From the NCBI GenBank assembly GCA_024398965.1, contig JAKSIF010000001.1:124001-188000 (forward strand): 64,000 nt of DNA, in the 5' to 3' direction. The DNA comes from Fibrobacter sp. Lineage in GTDB: Bacteria; Fibrobacterota; Fibrobacteria; Fibrobacterales; Fibrobacteraceae. Positions 55,404 through 63,958 of this stretch are shown here, one piece after another; positions within the stretch are counted from its first letter, which is position 1; every line of letters begins with the position of its first letter. The notes under the pieces were generated by a model, which made no database searches, had not been told where the DNA came from, and saw nothing but the letters and a program-made list of their open reading frames with translations. A program made the translations under genes and the position numbers.

Positions 55404-55430
55404 AATGGCATTGCCGGTGGCAGTGCCATT
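55404..55430 (+). terminator. Terminator after the diguanylate cyclase
   Basis: AATGGCA-T-TGCC and GGCA-G-TGCCATT form a 12-bp stem with one mismatch and a 3-base loop; a short T-rich stretch follows. Confidence 0.65.
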
Positions 55431-55450
55431 TTCTAAATTTGGGCGCCGAA

Positions 55451-56836
55451 ATGACTCAGTTACATTCAGAACGTCTTAATTCATTCGGAACTGCAAGCAT
55501 TCCAAAGCTGGTGCTGCAATTTTCCGTTCCCGCCATCATCAGCATGGTGGTCAACGCCCTTTATAATATCGTAGACCGTTTCTTTATCGGTCAGGGTGTA
55601 GGCAGCGTCGGTATTGCTGGCATTACACTCTGCTTCCCCATCGCCCTGTTCATTATGGCTATGTCCATGATTGTGGGCGTTGGTTCAAACACCCTGTTTT
55701 CCATCCGTCTTGGGGAAAAGAAATACCAGCAGGCAGCCATTATCCTGAACAACGCCTTCTTGCTGCTCATTATCATGGCCGTTGGCGCATTCGCCTTCGG
55801 TGAAATCTTCATGGAGCCGTTGCTTCGACTCTTTGGCGCCAGCGACCAGACCCTGCCTGTGGCCAGCAGCTACATGCGTATTATCCTGCTTGGAGCCATT
55901 TTCCAGACGGTAGCCCCGGGCATGAACCACTTTATACGTTCCATGGGGCATCCCAAGACCGCCATGTTCCGAGAAATCATCGGTGCCGTGACCAACGTGA
56001 TCTTGGACTACATCTTTATCATGAAACTCAACTGGGGTATCGAAGGAGCGGCCTGGGCAACCATCTGCTCTCAGCTTGTAAGCAGCATTCTAATCACCCA
56101 CTTCTTCTTGAAGAAGACCACCCCCATCAAGATTAACCGCCGCTACATGAAGTTGCGCTGGCCCTACGTTCGTAAGATCTACATTTTGGGTTTGCCTCCT
56201 TCCGTAATGCAGATTTGCAATAGCCTGATGAATGCAATTCTTGCATGGAGCCTTACAACTTACGGAAACCAGAATCTGGAATCCACGGAAACCCTGTCTG
56301 GCGGCGATATGGCAATTTCTGCCTTCGGCATTTTGAACAGCATTGTCTCTATTGTCGTACTCCCCCTTCTTGGATTCGTCAACGGAACCCAGCCCATTAC
56401 CGGCTATAACTACGGCGCAAAGCTTTATTCCCGCGTAAAGGGAGTTGTCAAGTTCGCCTTTATCTACGCCATGGGATTCATGATTCTGGCATGGGCCTTG
56501 GTGCAATGGCAGGCAGAAGCCTTCGTGGCTCCTTTTGCTCCCGGGGACGCCAAGATGCAGGAGGTGGCCGCCTGGGCGCTTCGCAGCTTTACCTGCTTTA
56601 TCTTTATGGTACCCTGCGGCATGATTCCTGGAAGTTTCTTCCAAGGTACAGGAAAGGCAGGTCGCTCCATGTTCTTGAACGCCTGCCGTCAATTAATCCT
56701 GTTTATTCCCTTCTTGCTGATTCTTCCCCTTTTCCTCGGCCTTGCCGGCGTATTTTACGCACAGCCCGTAGCCGATGTAGGAACTGCATTCATCGGCTTA
56801 TTTATGCTAAGCCGTGAATGGAAAAAGATGAAATAA
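55451..56836 (+). CDS. MATE-family cation-coupled efflux transporter
   Basis: 461 residues from the ATG at 55451, with twelve hydrophobic segments in two six-helix halves (VPAIISMVVNALYNIVDRFF, then GFVNGTQPITGYNYGA in the second half). The NALYNIVDRFFIG start and the second-half P-x-x-G-YNYGA motif match the MepA/DinF-like branch. It would exchange Na+ or H+ for cationic drugs or metabolites. TAAATTTG lies nine bases before the ATG. Confidence 0.9.
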   Translation: MTQLHSERLNSFGTASIPKLVLQFSVPAIISMVVNALYNIVDRFFIGQGVGSVGIAGITLCFPIALFIMAMSMIVGVGSNTLFSIRLGEKKYQQAAIILNNAFLLLIIMAVGAFAFGEIFMEPLLRLFGASDQTLPVASSYMRIILLGAIFQTVAPGMNHFIRSMGHPKTAMFREIIGAVTNVILDYIFIMKLNWGIEGAAWATICSQLVSSILITHFFLKKTTPIKINRRYMKLRWPYVRKIYILGLPPSVMQICNSLMNAILAWSLTTYGNQNLESTETLSGGDMAISAFGILNSIVSIVVLPLLGFVNGTQPITGYNYGAKLYSRVKGVVKFAFIYAMGFMILAWALVQWQAEAFVAPFAPGDAKMQEVAAWALRSFTCFIFMVPCGMIPGSFFQGTGKAGRSMFLNACRQLILFIPFLLILPLFLGLAGVFYAQPVADVGTAFIGLFMLSREWKKMK

Positions 56837-56894
56837 GATTGAAGAAAAAATACCTACGAAAAAAGCCACCTTAAAAATACAATCAACGTCTATA

Positions 56895-57380
56895 TTAGTA
56901 CAGTTTCTTTGCGTCGGTCAGTTCGCCACTCTTTTCGTGGAACAGAACCATGGTGCCACCGCCCATTTTCTTGAAGATTGCAGTCATCTTGGAAACGGTT
57001 TCCGGTTCCTCGAAGCCGATTTCGTTAGCAGCGGTTTCACCAATCACCAAACCAATCTGAACCATCTGAGGAGAAACTCGACGCAGGTAATTCAACAATT
57101 CCTCGTCACTATTGATGATATCCGTTGCAGTGGGCTTTTCGAGTTCAGCCGGATCACGGGTGCTAACCAGCAAAGGATAGAGGTCATCTGCCACAACCTG
57201 TTTTGCATTCAGGTACAAAGTGTTACCCACGAACAAGCTAATAGAATCGTTCAATACCTGGCGAACCTCAACCACGACATCGCACTGGGAAGACATTTCC
57301 TGAATTTCAAGCTTGGAAGGACCACAGGCAACAAGAGCCATGGTAATAATAGCAGCGCATGCAGCAAGAATCTTTTTCAT
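56895..57380 (-). CDS. Small hypothetical lipoprotein
   Basis: 161 residues from the ATG at 57380, with AGGAG six bases upstream; an in-frame extension to 57512 lies inside the neighbouring gene. Lipobox LVAC (Cys19). Mature part is mostly helical, no recognised family. TATATTC-type promoter sequence near 57410 on the minus strand. Confidence 0.75.
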   Translation of the reverse strand: MKKILAACAAIITMALVACGPSKLEIQEMSSQCDVVVEVRQVLNDSISLFVGNTLYLNAKQVVADDLYPLLVSTRDPAELEKPTATDIINSDEELLNYLRRVSPQMVQIGLVIGETAANEIGFEEPETVSKMTAIFKKMGGGTMVLFHEKSGELTDAKKLY

Positions 57381-57459
57381 AACTACTCCTAAATTGATTT
57401 CTATTGGGAATATAACTATTAAAAACAAAATATCAAAACAAAATCTTGATTTTGCCCAT

Positions 57460-58239
57460 TTATCTACTAAGAATACCAAGAGCCTTTTCCACGATTTCCG
57501 GGGAAATGTCAAAAATACGACTCAAGGTCTCCACCTGGGCAACGGATTCAATCTTTTCCATGTGAGAGCCATTTGCATCTCGAGTAACCAGATTGCCCTT
57601 TTGATAGTAATACTGTATACCCTTTTCGCGATCCAGGCGGTTCAATACCGGATAGTTCATCATTTCGCGGTAGAAGCTTTCATTCCAGTGTTGCTTGAAC
57701 TCCTCCACAGACACTCCCTCCACAGGATAGTCAAAGCGGAGCTTCATGGGTGCGCCAGCACCACCCGTCCACAGAGACATGGATTCCATATTAGGGCGAT
57801 CCAGGCGGACGCAGTTGGGAACCAACGGGAAGAACGCTGTTCCTGTTCCAAAAGGCGGAGGCAGGGGAATCGGCAAAGGTTCAAAAATCAAGTAACCCGG
57901 ATCAAAAAGGTATTCTTGAGACAGCGGCATAACGTCCGAGGAATCGTCCGGGAGAATCAATGCGCAATGGATATTTCGTTCTTTACGCTTATGGCCCATA
58001 ACCAAGCGAGGCTTCATACCCATATCGCGCAATGCCTGGTACAAATGCCAAGTCATGCTGAAGCAGGTGCCACCGCCCATCCAGGCGTCCACATCGTTCT
58101 GGAAACTGTCGTCAAGTTTCTGTGCTGCAGAGGAACTTCCCGTCTGGTCTAGACGGATAATTTTCGTCAGGTTCTCGTAAGTGACCTTAGAAAGCCTATC
58201 GCAAAGTTCATTTATTTTTTTCCACTGTTCCGGCAACAT
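57460..58239 (-). CDS. Arylamine N-acetyltransferase/transglutaminase-like protein
   Basis: 259 residues. A Cys-His-Asp triad is visible: GGGTCFSMTWHL (Cys59), ERNIHCALIL (His91) and LFDPGYLIF (Asp113), the order and spacing of arylamine N-acetyltransferases, although the usual RGGYCFE motif is GGGTCFS here. NATs acetylate arylamines with acetyl-CoA. It lies seven bases after azlD, so it may be co-expressed with amino-acid export genes. Cytoplasmic. Confidence 0.78.
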   Translation of the reverse strand: MLPEQWKKINELCDRLSKVTYENLTKIIRLDQTGSSSAAQKLDDSFQNDVDAWMGGGTCFSMTWHLYQALRDMGMKPRLVMGHKRKERNIHCALILPDDSSDVMPLSQEYLFDPGYLIFEPLPIPLPPPFGTGTAFFPLVPNCVRLDRPNMESMSLWTGGAGAPMKLRFDYPVEGVSVEEFKQHWNESFYREMMNYPVLNRLDREKGIQYYYQKGNLVTRDANGSHMEKIESVAQVETLSRIFDISPEIVEKALGILSR

Positions 58240-58246
58240 ATTGAAC

Positions 58247-58567
58247 CTACAGCAAAGTGCCCAGACTATCTACGCCAAGAACCGTCACACAGGCCACAAT
58301 GGCTACCACAACAAGTCCTCGGCCAAGTAAAGATGCAATCACTGCCGTAACCAAGGCCAGGGCTCCAGAAAGTCTGCTGTTTGTGGCGTAGAATATGGCA
58401 GGTACCGTCATGGCACTCAATACCGTGTAGGGAATATAAGCCAGGAAGGATTTCCAGAAGGGGCTCTTGAGGTCCTTCTTCAAAAGCACAAAGGGGACCG
58501 CCCTCAACAGGTAGGTTACAACCGTCATCACCGCAAGAAACTGGAAATAGGTTTTGAGATCGATCAC
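58247..58567 (-). CDS. azlD: Branched-chain amino acid exporter small subunit AzlD
   Basis: 106 residues, four hydrophobic helices, with TYLLRAVPFVLL and VLSAMTVPAIFY, the AzlD/YgaH pattern. It begins with GTG and overlaps the azlC stop (GTGA at 58564-58567). With AzlC it exports branched-chain amino acids or analogues. Confidence 0.9.
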   Translation of the reverse strand: MIDLKTYFQFLAVMTVVTYLLRAVPFVLLKKDLKSPFWKSFLAYIPYTVLSAMTVPAIFYATNSRLSGALALVTAVIASLLGRGLVVVAIVACVTVLGVDSLGTLL

Positions 58568-59277
58568 TTTTCACCTCCGGCAGTTTCGGCATCCTTCACG
58601 GGGAAAAGAGCTGCGCAAAGCAACGATGCAACAACCGCACAAGTGATGATGGCAAAACCGCTACTTACAGAATTCAATACGGGCAAGTAGAAAAATCCAA
58701 GACTCATGACAATGGCGATCAGCACTGCAATCAGTACAGGCCGGCTAGACTTCATGGGAGGAACAACAATGGCGATAAACATGCCATAGAGAGCAACGCC
58801 CAGGGCATTCACAACGATGTCCGGAAGAATTTGGCCACAGACCGCGCCAGTCAAGGTACCGCCGCTCCAGCCCAAGTACGGCAACGTCATCAAGCCAAGG
58901 AAATAAAGCGGGTTCACTCGTTCTGACTGACTCATGGCCACAGCGTAAATTTCGTCTGTAATGCCGGTGGCCAAAAGCAGGCGCTTGGCAGTACCAAAGC
59001 TTGGAGAAACCTTCTGGGACAAGGATATCGCCATAAGTGAGTAACGCAGATTGATGAAAAGGCTTGCCACAGCCATTTCTACCAGGGTACCCGTTGCAGA
59101 AGCCATAATTTTGAGCCCTGCAAACTGGCCTGCAGACGTCACGTTCGTCATAGAGATAAAAGTTGCCAGGAACCAGGACTGAAGTGCAGCGCCGGCATTG
59201 ATTCCAAAGGCAAAGGATACTGCAAAGTACCCAACGCCAATGGGAAGGCCATCTTTTACACCTTTTGAAAAAGTCAT
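58564..59277 (-). CDS. azlC: Branched-chain amino acid exporter large subunit AzlC
   Basis: 237 residues. DGLPIGVGYFAVSFAFGINA (9-28) and TSAGQFAGLKIM (about 46-57) are AzlC/YgaZ signatures; about seven hydrophobic segments. It is the first gene of azlC-azlD-NAT-like. A TATATTTG element four bases upstream and no Shine-Dalgarno. Confidence 0.92.
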   Translation of the reverse strand: MTFSKGVKDGLPIGVGYFAVSFAFGINAGAALQSWFLATFISMTNVTSAGQFAGLKIMASATGTLVEMAVASLFINLRYSLMAISLSQKVSPSFGTAKRLLLATGITDEIYAVAMSQSERVNPLYFLGLMTLPYLGWSGGTLTGAVCGQILPDIVVNALGVALYGMFIAIVVPPMKSSRPVLIAVLIAIVMSLGFFYLPVLNSVSSGFAIITCAVVASLLCAALFPVKDAETAGGEK

Positions 59278-59281
59278 GGGC

Positions 59282-59289
59282 CAAATATA
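59282..59289 (-). promoter_or_regulatory. TAnnTTTG promoter element before azlC
   Basis: TATATTTG is followed by GCCC and then the ATG (59277). Four-base spacing and no Shine-Dalgarno: predicted leaderless start. Confidence 0.5.
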
Positions 59290-59303
59290 GGAAAGATATA
59301 TAG

Positions 59304-59330
59304 AAAAAGCCCGCCAGTTTCCTAACGAGC
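59304..59330 (-). terminator. Terminator after the GH5 cellulase gene
   Basis: On the minus strand GCTCGTTAG-GAAA-CTGGCGGGC forms a nine-pair stem (with G-U pairs) and GNRA tetraloop, followed by a T run. It lies 32 bases behind the stop at 59362. Confidence 0.8.
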
Positions 59331-59361
59331 TTCTTGTCTTAGAGGAATTTTAAACGAATGC

Positions 59362-61992
59362 TTATCTGAGTGTTACGCGCCTTACCAAGTTATTGGAACC
59401 AGCTCGAACTCGGACAATATAGCTACCGCTGGAAAGGCTTTCCAGAGAGACGCTATTTTGAACATTGCGGAAGCTTGCCATGGGACGGCCCTGCATGTCA
59501 AATACATCCACATTCACCAGGGTTGCACCAGAGAGATGGAGGTCTCGGCCAGAAACGACCATGGACAACTTCATATCAACATTTTCTTTAGCAACAAGAG
59601 GAATGTCATAATCATCTTCGCTGGAGCTGGAACTATCTTCCGTCATTTCACTGCTGGAAGAGCTTTCTGCCGGCTGCTCGCTGCTGGAAGAACTTTCCTC
59701 CGGCTGTTCACTTGAGCTGGAGACTTCCGGCTGTGAGCTAGACGAGCTGATTCCTGCAGAACTAGAAGAAGATTCTACCTTAGGCGCATCTACAACAGTC
59801 AATTCAACTTTAACAGTTTGGCCATTAACAGAGAACTTTTCTGTAGTCGTGCCACTCTGGAAGTACTGAGGCACTGTTCCGTAAACAGTCAAAGTGCCGT
59901 TGGTAACATTTGCTGTCAAGAAGTATGCGTTGTAGGAATCGCGAGTAAAGGACTTTACTCCGGTAATTGTAATTGTACCAAATTCATCATTCTTGGCAAC
60001 GGTCTGAACCAGGTCTCCCGAGATATTCAAAGCTTCAGCAACACTGGAGCTAGAGCTTACGGGCTTGCTGGAACTGGAAGATGCTACGCTACTGCTAGAC
60101 TTTGCACTACTGGAACTTGCCACAGAGCTGGAAGAAGGTATTGCAGAGCTAGAGGAAGACCAAACAGAAGAACTAGAACTTACAGGCTTGCTGGAACTGG
60201 AGGATGCTACGCTGCTGCTAGACTTCGCACTACTGGAGCTTGCCACAGAACTGGAAGAACGAATTGCAGAACTGGAGGAAGACTTGGCAGAAGAACTGGA
60301 GCTTGCAGGCGTTGCAACAACAGGCTTAATAGCCATACCGTCGCAGCGGACATCATCAATGTCGAGGTAGTTGGGAGAAGGCTGAGTTCCCTTAAGGTCG
60401 CCCTTCACTTCCCATGTGAACTTTGCAATGCGCTTCTGAGAAAGAGTCACTTCATCCTTTGTCCAGGACGGCTGATTCAGCATATCCCAAGGAACATTCA
60501 CCTGAGTCCAGGAAGTGGAAGCAAGCTTGGAAATCTGATGGAATGCGTAATCCTTGACTGCGGTATCTTCAACCTTAAAGTTATGGGCAGCACCCTTATA
60601 CTTGTAGGAAATAGTCTTGCAACTAGACAGGTCGTATGCAGATTCGTCAGCATTGAGCTTCAAACCGAGAGCAACATACGGTTCATACTTATTTTCACCC
60701 TGAACAAGCTTGATACCAGTAATGGCACCCATGCCCTTGGTGTTGTTATCGCCATTGACAACTACATCGTAGCCAGAATTTCCTTTAGCATCCTTATTAG
60801 GAGTATTGGTGATTGTGGAGCCACCAAGATCGTCCTTGTCGGTATAGGCATACCAAATGCCACCGGTAAATGCCAAGGAGTCGCCGTCTTCAAAGTCATC
60901 AATATAATCAGTGTAACCTGCCGGCAGAGAGCTGGAGGAACTTGCCACAGAGCTGCTAGATGCCGGAGTGTTGCCACCAGCAGAACATGCAGAGTAAGAC
61001 TTAGGCAACTTGCTAAAGATGTTGGTATTTACCCACTGGCCACTTTCAGAGTAGTTCCATGCAGAACCACTGAAATAGGAAGCTGATTCATTCTTGTTAG
61101 AAACAGACCAGTTTGCACCGGAAAGTTTGTGCTGGTTCATCCAAGAAAGCCATGTTGCACTATTGCCGCTGTTGTAGCCACCGTTACCGGAAGCGTCAAC
61201 TGTACCCCATTCGGTAACGAACACGGAAAGGCCAGCGTTCATAGCCTGGACAGCATTTGCACCTTCACTGCCGGTGTAATGGGAACCTGCGTAGTAGTGG
61301 AAGGTATAAGCGACGTTCTTATCGTTGATGGGGCTAGAAATAGCGTCGTTAGGATACTGGTCCCAGGAACGGTTACCAACAACAATCAAGTTATCGGAGT
61401 ACTTACGAATTTCAGAAATCACCTGATCTGCGTAAGTCTTGATGGTACCCCAACTTTGGGAAATCGGCTCATTAAAAACTTCGAAAATGACGTTGTCGTA
61501 CTTTCCCCACTTCTGGGCCATGTAGCCAAAGAAATCCTTAGCGTTGTTGACATTGTCGGAAGCCTTGTGGGAGTGGTAGTCGATAATCACATAAATGTCA
61601 TTATCAATTGCAGCCTGAACAACAGTGTTCATGAGGCCCTGGTAGTAACCCTTGTTGGTAAAGTAGTTGCCGGAACCCCAGTCTTCATCAACACCCATGG
61701 GTGCGCGGATAATCTGGATGTTCTGCTTCTGAACAAGACCATTCACATAGTCTGCAGTCCAGAAAGGAGCTCCCACGTCACTGGAAATGCTCCAGAAAAG
61801 GCTCATACCCTGAACCTGCACTTCGTTACCGGAAGTAACGCCCTTACAGGCGCCATAAATTTGACCCTTGCCACTGGAGTTTTTACCAGCCTGCAGCTGG
61901 CCATACTGGCTCACAGGACCTACTCGGCCAAAGGCCATAGAGGCAAGGCTAAGGGACAGGATTCCTAGACCTAATACATTTTTACCAAACAT
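59362..61992 (-). CDS. Secreted GH5 endoglucanase with binding module, Ser-rich linkers and sorting domain
   Basis: 876 residues from the ATG at 61992 with GAGAGGAA upstream. Signal peptide 1-22. GH5 barrel about 25-340: acid/base Glu175 in FNEP and nucleophile Glu261 in VTEWGT. A Ser linker, a CBM11/CIA30-like beta domain (about 365-570, DDFEDGDSLAFTGGIWYAY), a long poly-Ser linker encoded by two 123-bp repeats, a small beta domain, another Ser/Glu linker, and a C-terminal T9SS-like domain ending SGSYIVRVRAG then a basic tail. It would cleave internal beta-1,4-glucan bonds of cellulose outside the cell. Monocistronic. Confidence 0.93.
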   Translation of the reverse strand: MFGKNVLGLGILSLSLASMAFGRVGPVSQYGQLQAGKNSSGKGQIYGACKGVTSGNEVQVQGMSLFWSISSDVGAPFWTADYVNGLVQKQNIQIIRAPMGVDEDWGSGNYFTNKGYYQGLMNTVVQAAIDNDIYVIIDYHSHKASDNVNNAKDFFGYMAQKWGKYDNVIFEVFNEPISQSWGTIKTYADQVISEIRKYSDNLIVVGNRSWDQYPNDAISSPINDKNVAYTFHYYAGSHYTGSEGANAVQAMNAGLSVFVTEWGTVDASGNGGYNSGNSATWLSWMNQHKLSGANWSVSNKNESASYFSGSAWNYSESGQWVNTNIFSKLPKSYSACSAGGNTPASSSSVASSSSSLPAGYTDYIDDFEDGDSLAFTGGIWYAYTDKDDLGGSTITNTPNKDAKGNSGYDVVVNGDNNTKGMGAITGIKLVQGENKYEPYVALGLKLNADESAYDLSSCKTISYKYKGAAHNFKVEDTAVKDYAFHQISKLASTSWTQVNVPWDMLNQPSWTKDEVTLSQKRIAKFTWEVKGDLKGTQPSPNYLDIDDVRCDGMAIKPVVATPASSSSSAKSSSSSAIRSSSSVASSSSAKSSSSVASSSSSKPVSSSSSVWSSSSSAIPSSSSVASSSSAKSSSSVASSSSSKPVSSSSSVAEALNISGDLVQTVAKNDEFGTITITGVKSFTRDSYNAYFLTANVTNGTLTVYGTVPQYFQSGTTTEKFSVNGQTVKVELTVVDAPKVESSSSSAGISSSSSQPEVSSSSEQPEESSSSSEQPAESSSSSEMTEDSSSSSEDDYDIPLVAKENVDMKLSMVVSGRDLHLSGATLVNVDVFDMQGRPMASFRNVQNSVSLESLSSGSYIVRVRAGSNNLVRRVTLR
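60056..60301 (-). repeat. Two 123-bp direct repeats encoding the GH5 poly-Ser linker
   Basis: Copies at 60056-60178 and 60179-60301 are nearly identical (a few differences, for example GAAGGT versus GAACGA) and each encodes about 41 residues of Ser4-5 blocks separated by VA, AK, KPV and AI(R/P). A third partial copy follows at 60302. Confidence 0.85.
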
Positions 61993-62085
61993 TTTTCCTC
62001 TCTTGATGATTCCCAAACCCAATCAATTTTTTTCTCAAAATACATTTACCAAAAGAGGGGTGCATCATATTAAATACTTACCCTA

Positions 62086-62101
62086 GGTTACGGCAGTAAC
62101 C
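62086..62101. promoter_or_regulatory. Palindrome upstream of the GH5 gene
   Basis: GGTTAC-GGCA-GTAACC is a perfect 6-bp inverted repeat with a 4-base centre, about 95 bases upstream of the GH5 start. It could be an operator or an upstream activator site; no binder is identified. Confidence 0.3.
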
Positions 62102-62163
62102 ACACAGGCAGTTCGTGACTTTCATCACAAAAAAGAATCGCAAAAAGACCGCATCCAGAATAC

Positions 62164-62190
62164 AAAAAAGCCCTGCGGTTCTCGCAGAGC
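62164..62190 (-). terminator. Terminator after the SH3-like gene
   Basis: On the minus strand GCTCTGCG-AGAA-CCGCAGGGC pairs over eight positions (one G-U) and is followed by TTTTTT. Located 31 bases behind the stop at 62221. Confidence 0.8.
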
Positions 62191-62220
62191 TCTTGATAGG
62201 GATTTTTCGGATTCCCTTAA

Positions 62221-62658
62221 TTAGTTTTCGTTGTTGTGCATTTCCATCTGTTCACGGTCCATGGTATGCTGGAGGTATTCCTTAAAGTCACGGTCGATGT
62301 TCACACCGTCGAAGTCAAGGTCATCGTTTTCCAACACGAACACTGCAGACGGGTTATCGAGCCAGCCGACCACGTCCACGCCTTCCATCTGCATGGACTT
62401 ATCACCAGCAGCCTGAGCGACGTATTCGATCTTGGACTTGGGTACCCAACCCTGACCGCAAGAACCCTTAACGAGCACTTCGGTATCGCCTTCCTTGACG
62501 ATGGTCAATTCATCATTGAAGCCTGCGGTACAGACAACGGCACCGCCGTCTTTTTCCTTAGTCAGGTCCACATCGCCCAACTTGGACTTCACTTTCTTGC
62601 CAGCTGCGAAAGAAACGCTGACCATCAAAGCGAGAGCAATCACCAATACCTTTTTCAT
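62221..62658 (-). CDS. Small exported SH3-like protein
   Basis: 145 residues. Signal peptide 1-19; a short SH3-like beta segment (about 45-80, LTIVKEGDTEVLVKGSCGQGWVPKSKI) of the type used to bind peptides in periplasmic proteins; C-terminal acidic helix (DFKEYLQHTMDREQ). Two Cys may form a disulphide. AAGGAAG precedes the ATG. Function unknown. Confidence 0.75.
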   Translation of the reverse strand: MKKVLVIALALMVSVSFAAGKKVKSKLGDVDLTKEKDGGAVVCTAGFNDELTIVKEGDTEVLVKGSCGQGWVPKSKIEYVAQAAGDKSMQMEGVDVVGWLDNPSAVFVLENDDLDFDGVNIDRDFKEYLQHTMDREQMEMHNNEN

Positions 62659-62754
62659 ATCTCTTCCTTAGAAACAGGGTAAATTTTCAAAATGCAATAG
62701 GAATATACCTTTTATTTTTGCATTTCGGTATTTTTTCTTTTAAATTTTTGGCCT

Positions 62755-63765
62755 ATGAAGAAGATTTTACTTTGTTTCGTGGTAATTTTGGCCCTTACGG
62801 CGGGTTTTGTATACAAAAATATCCAGTCTAGACTGGGTGAAACAGCCCAAAATAAGGAAACTGTGCTCCTGGAAGTGCCCAAGGGCAGCTCCCCCACCAA
62901 GGTGTTCCAGATCCTGCAGAAGAACGGAATCTGGTCCGACGAACTGGCTTTTAAGCTTGTTGTCCGCAAGACAAACCCGTCCTTGAAGGCCGGTTGGTTT
63001 GAAATTCCGGCCGGCTTGACCCTTCCCCAGGTTCTTTCCATCATCGAAAGCGGCAAGAATGCGGTAAAGCGCGTTACTATTCCCGAGGGTAGAGCCAGCT
63101 GGGAGATTCCCGCCTACTTGAAGAAGGCTTTCCCCGACTTGAACGAGGACCGCTGGAACGCCCTGGTCCAGGACCCCAAGTTCGCCCGCGGTCTTGGCCT
63201 TGAGGCAAACAGCCTGGAAGGATACCTGCTGCCAGACACCTACCCCTTCCCCATTGATGCTAACGAGGAAACCATCCTGAAGCAGATGGTTGCCGCCAAC
63301 CTGAAGGTCCGTGACGAATTCCAGGGCAAGCCCGGCTCCATGTGGCAGACTCTGGGCAACTGGCATCGCGTGCTGACCCTGGCCAGCGTGGTCGAAGAGG
63401 AAACCGGCATCCCCAGCGAACGTCCCCAGATTGCAGGCGTATTCCATAATCGCCTACGTATCGGCATGCCCCTGGGGGCCGACCCCACCGTGAGGTTCAT
63501 CTTCAAGAACCTGACCGGTCCCATCTACAAGAGCCAACTGAACAGCGATAGTCCCTACAACACCCGCAAGTTCAAGGGTCTCATGCCCGGCCCCATCTCC
63601 AACCCCGGTCGCAAGGCCATCGAGGCGGCCCTCTTCCCGGCCAAGACCGAAGCTCTTTACTTCGTGGCCAAGGACGACGGATCCATGACCCACTTCTTCA
63701 GCAGTAACCTGGCAGACCACAACAAGTACAAGGACGTGGCCGCCAAGAACCGCGGCGAAAAGTAA
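62755..63765 (+). CDS. mltG: Endolytic murein transglycosylase MltG
   Basis: 336 residues. One N-terminal helix (about 3-20) anchors it in the inner membrane; LysM-like region (VPKGSSPTKVFQILQKNGIW), then the YceG domain with EGYLLPDTYPF (about 145-155), LASVVEEETGIPSER (catalytic Glu near 214) and YNTRKFKGLMPGPISNPG. It cuts nascent glycan strands and sets their length. TAAATTT stands seven bases before the ATG. GC-rich, as expected for a highly expressed housekeeping gene here. Confidence 0.94.
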   Translation: MKKILLCFVVILALTAGFVYKNIQSRLGETAQNKETVLLEVPKGSSPTKVFQILQKNGIWSDELAFKLVVRKTNPSLKAGWFEIPAGLTLPQVLSIIESGKNAVKRVTIPEGRASWEIPAYLKKAFPDLNEDRWNALVQDPKFARGLGLEANSLEGYLLPDTYPFPIDANEETILKQMVAANLKVRDEFQGKPGSMWQTLGNWHRVLTLASVVEEETGIPSERPQIAGVFHNRLRIGMPLGADPTVRFIFKNLTGPIYKSQLNSDSPYNTRKFKGLMPGPISNPGRKAIEAALFPAKTEALYFVAKDDGSMTHFFSSNLADHNKYKDVAAKNRGEK

Positions 63766-63809
63766 GGCTCAGAGAAAAGCGTCGAACTCCCATTCATGAT
63801 CTTTGATTC

Positions 63810-63839
63810 AAGGACGGCCAGAACAAGCTGTCCTTTTTT
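63810..63839 (+). terminator. Terminator after mltG
   Basis: AAGGAC-G-GC and GC-T-GTCCTT with an 8-base loop and a T6 tract, 45 bases behind the mltG stop. Confidence 0.8.
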
Positions 63840-63958
63840 GTCGAGCGTTGTGCCGATCTATTTTTCTGGATATTCCTGTAACCACTTAATACGTGAAAAC
63901 ATCTAGCAGGACTTCGGACCCATTTCTAAAATTGTCAAAAAATTTAAGTAGGCCCTAT

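Noticed and set aside
60056-60301. Regular repeats that could be mistaken for a CRISPR array
   Set aside because: The 123-bp units are in frame within the GH5 coding sequence and have no spacers.
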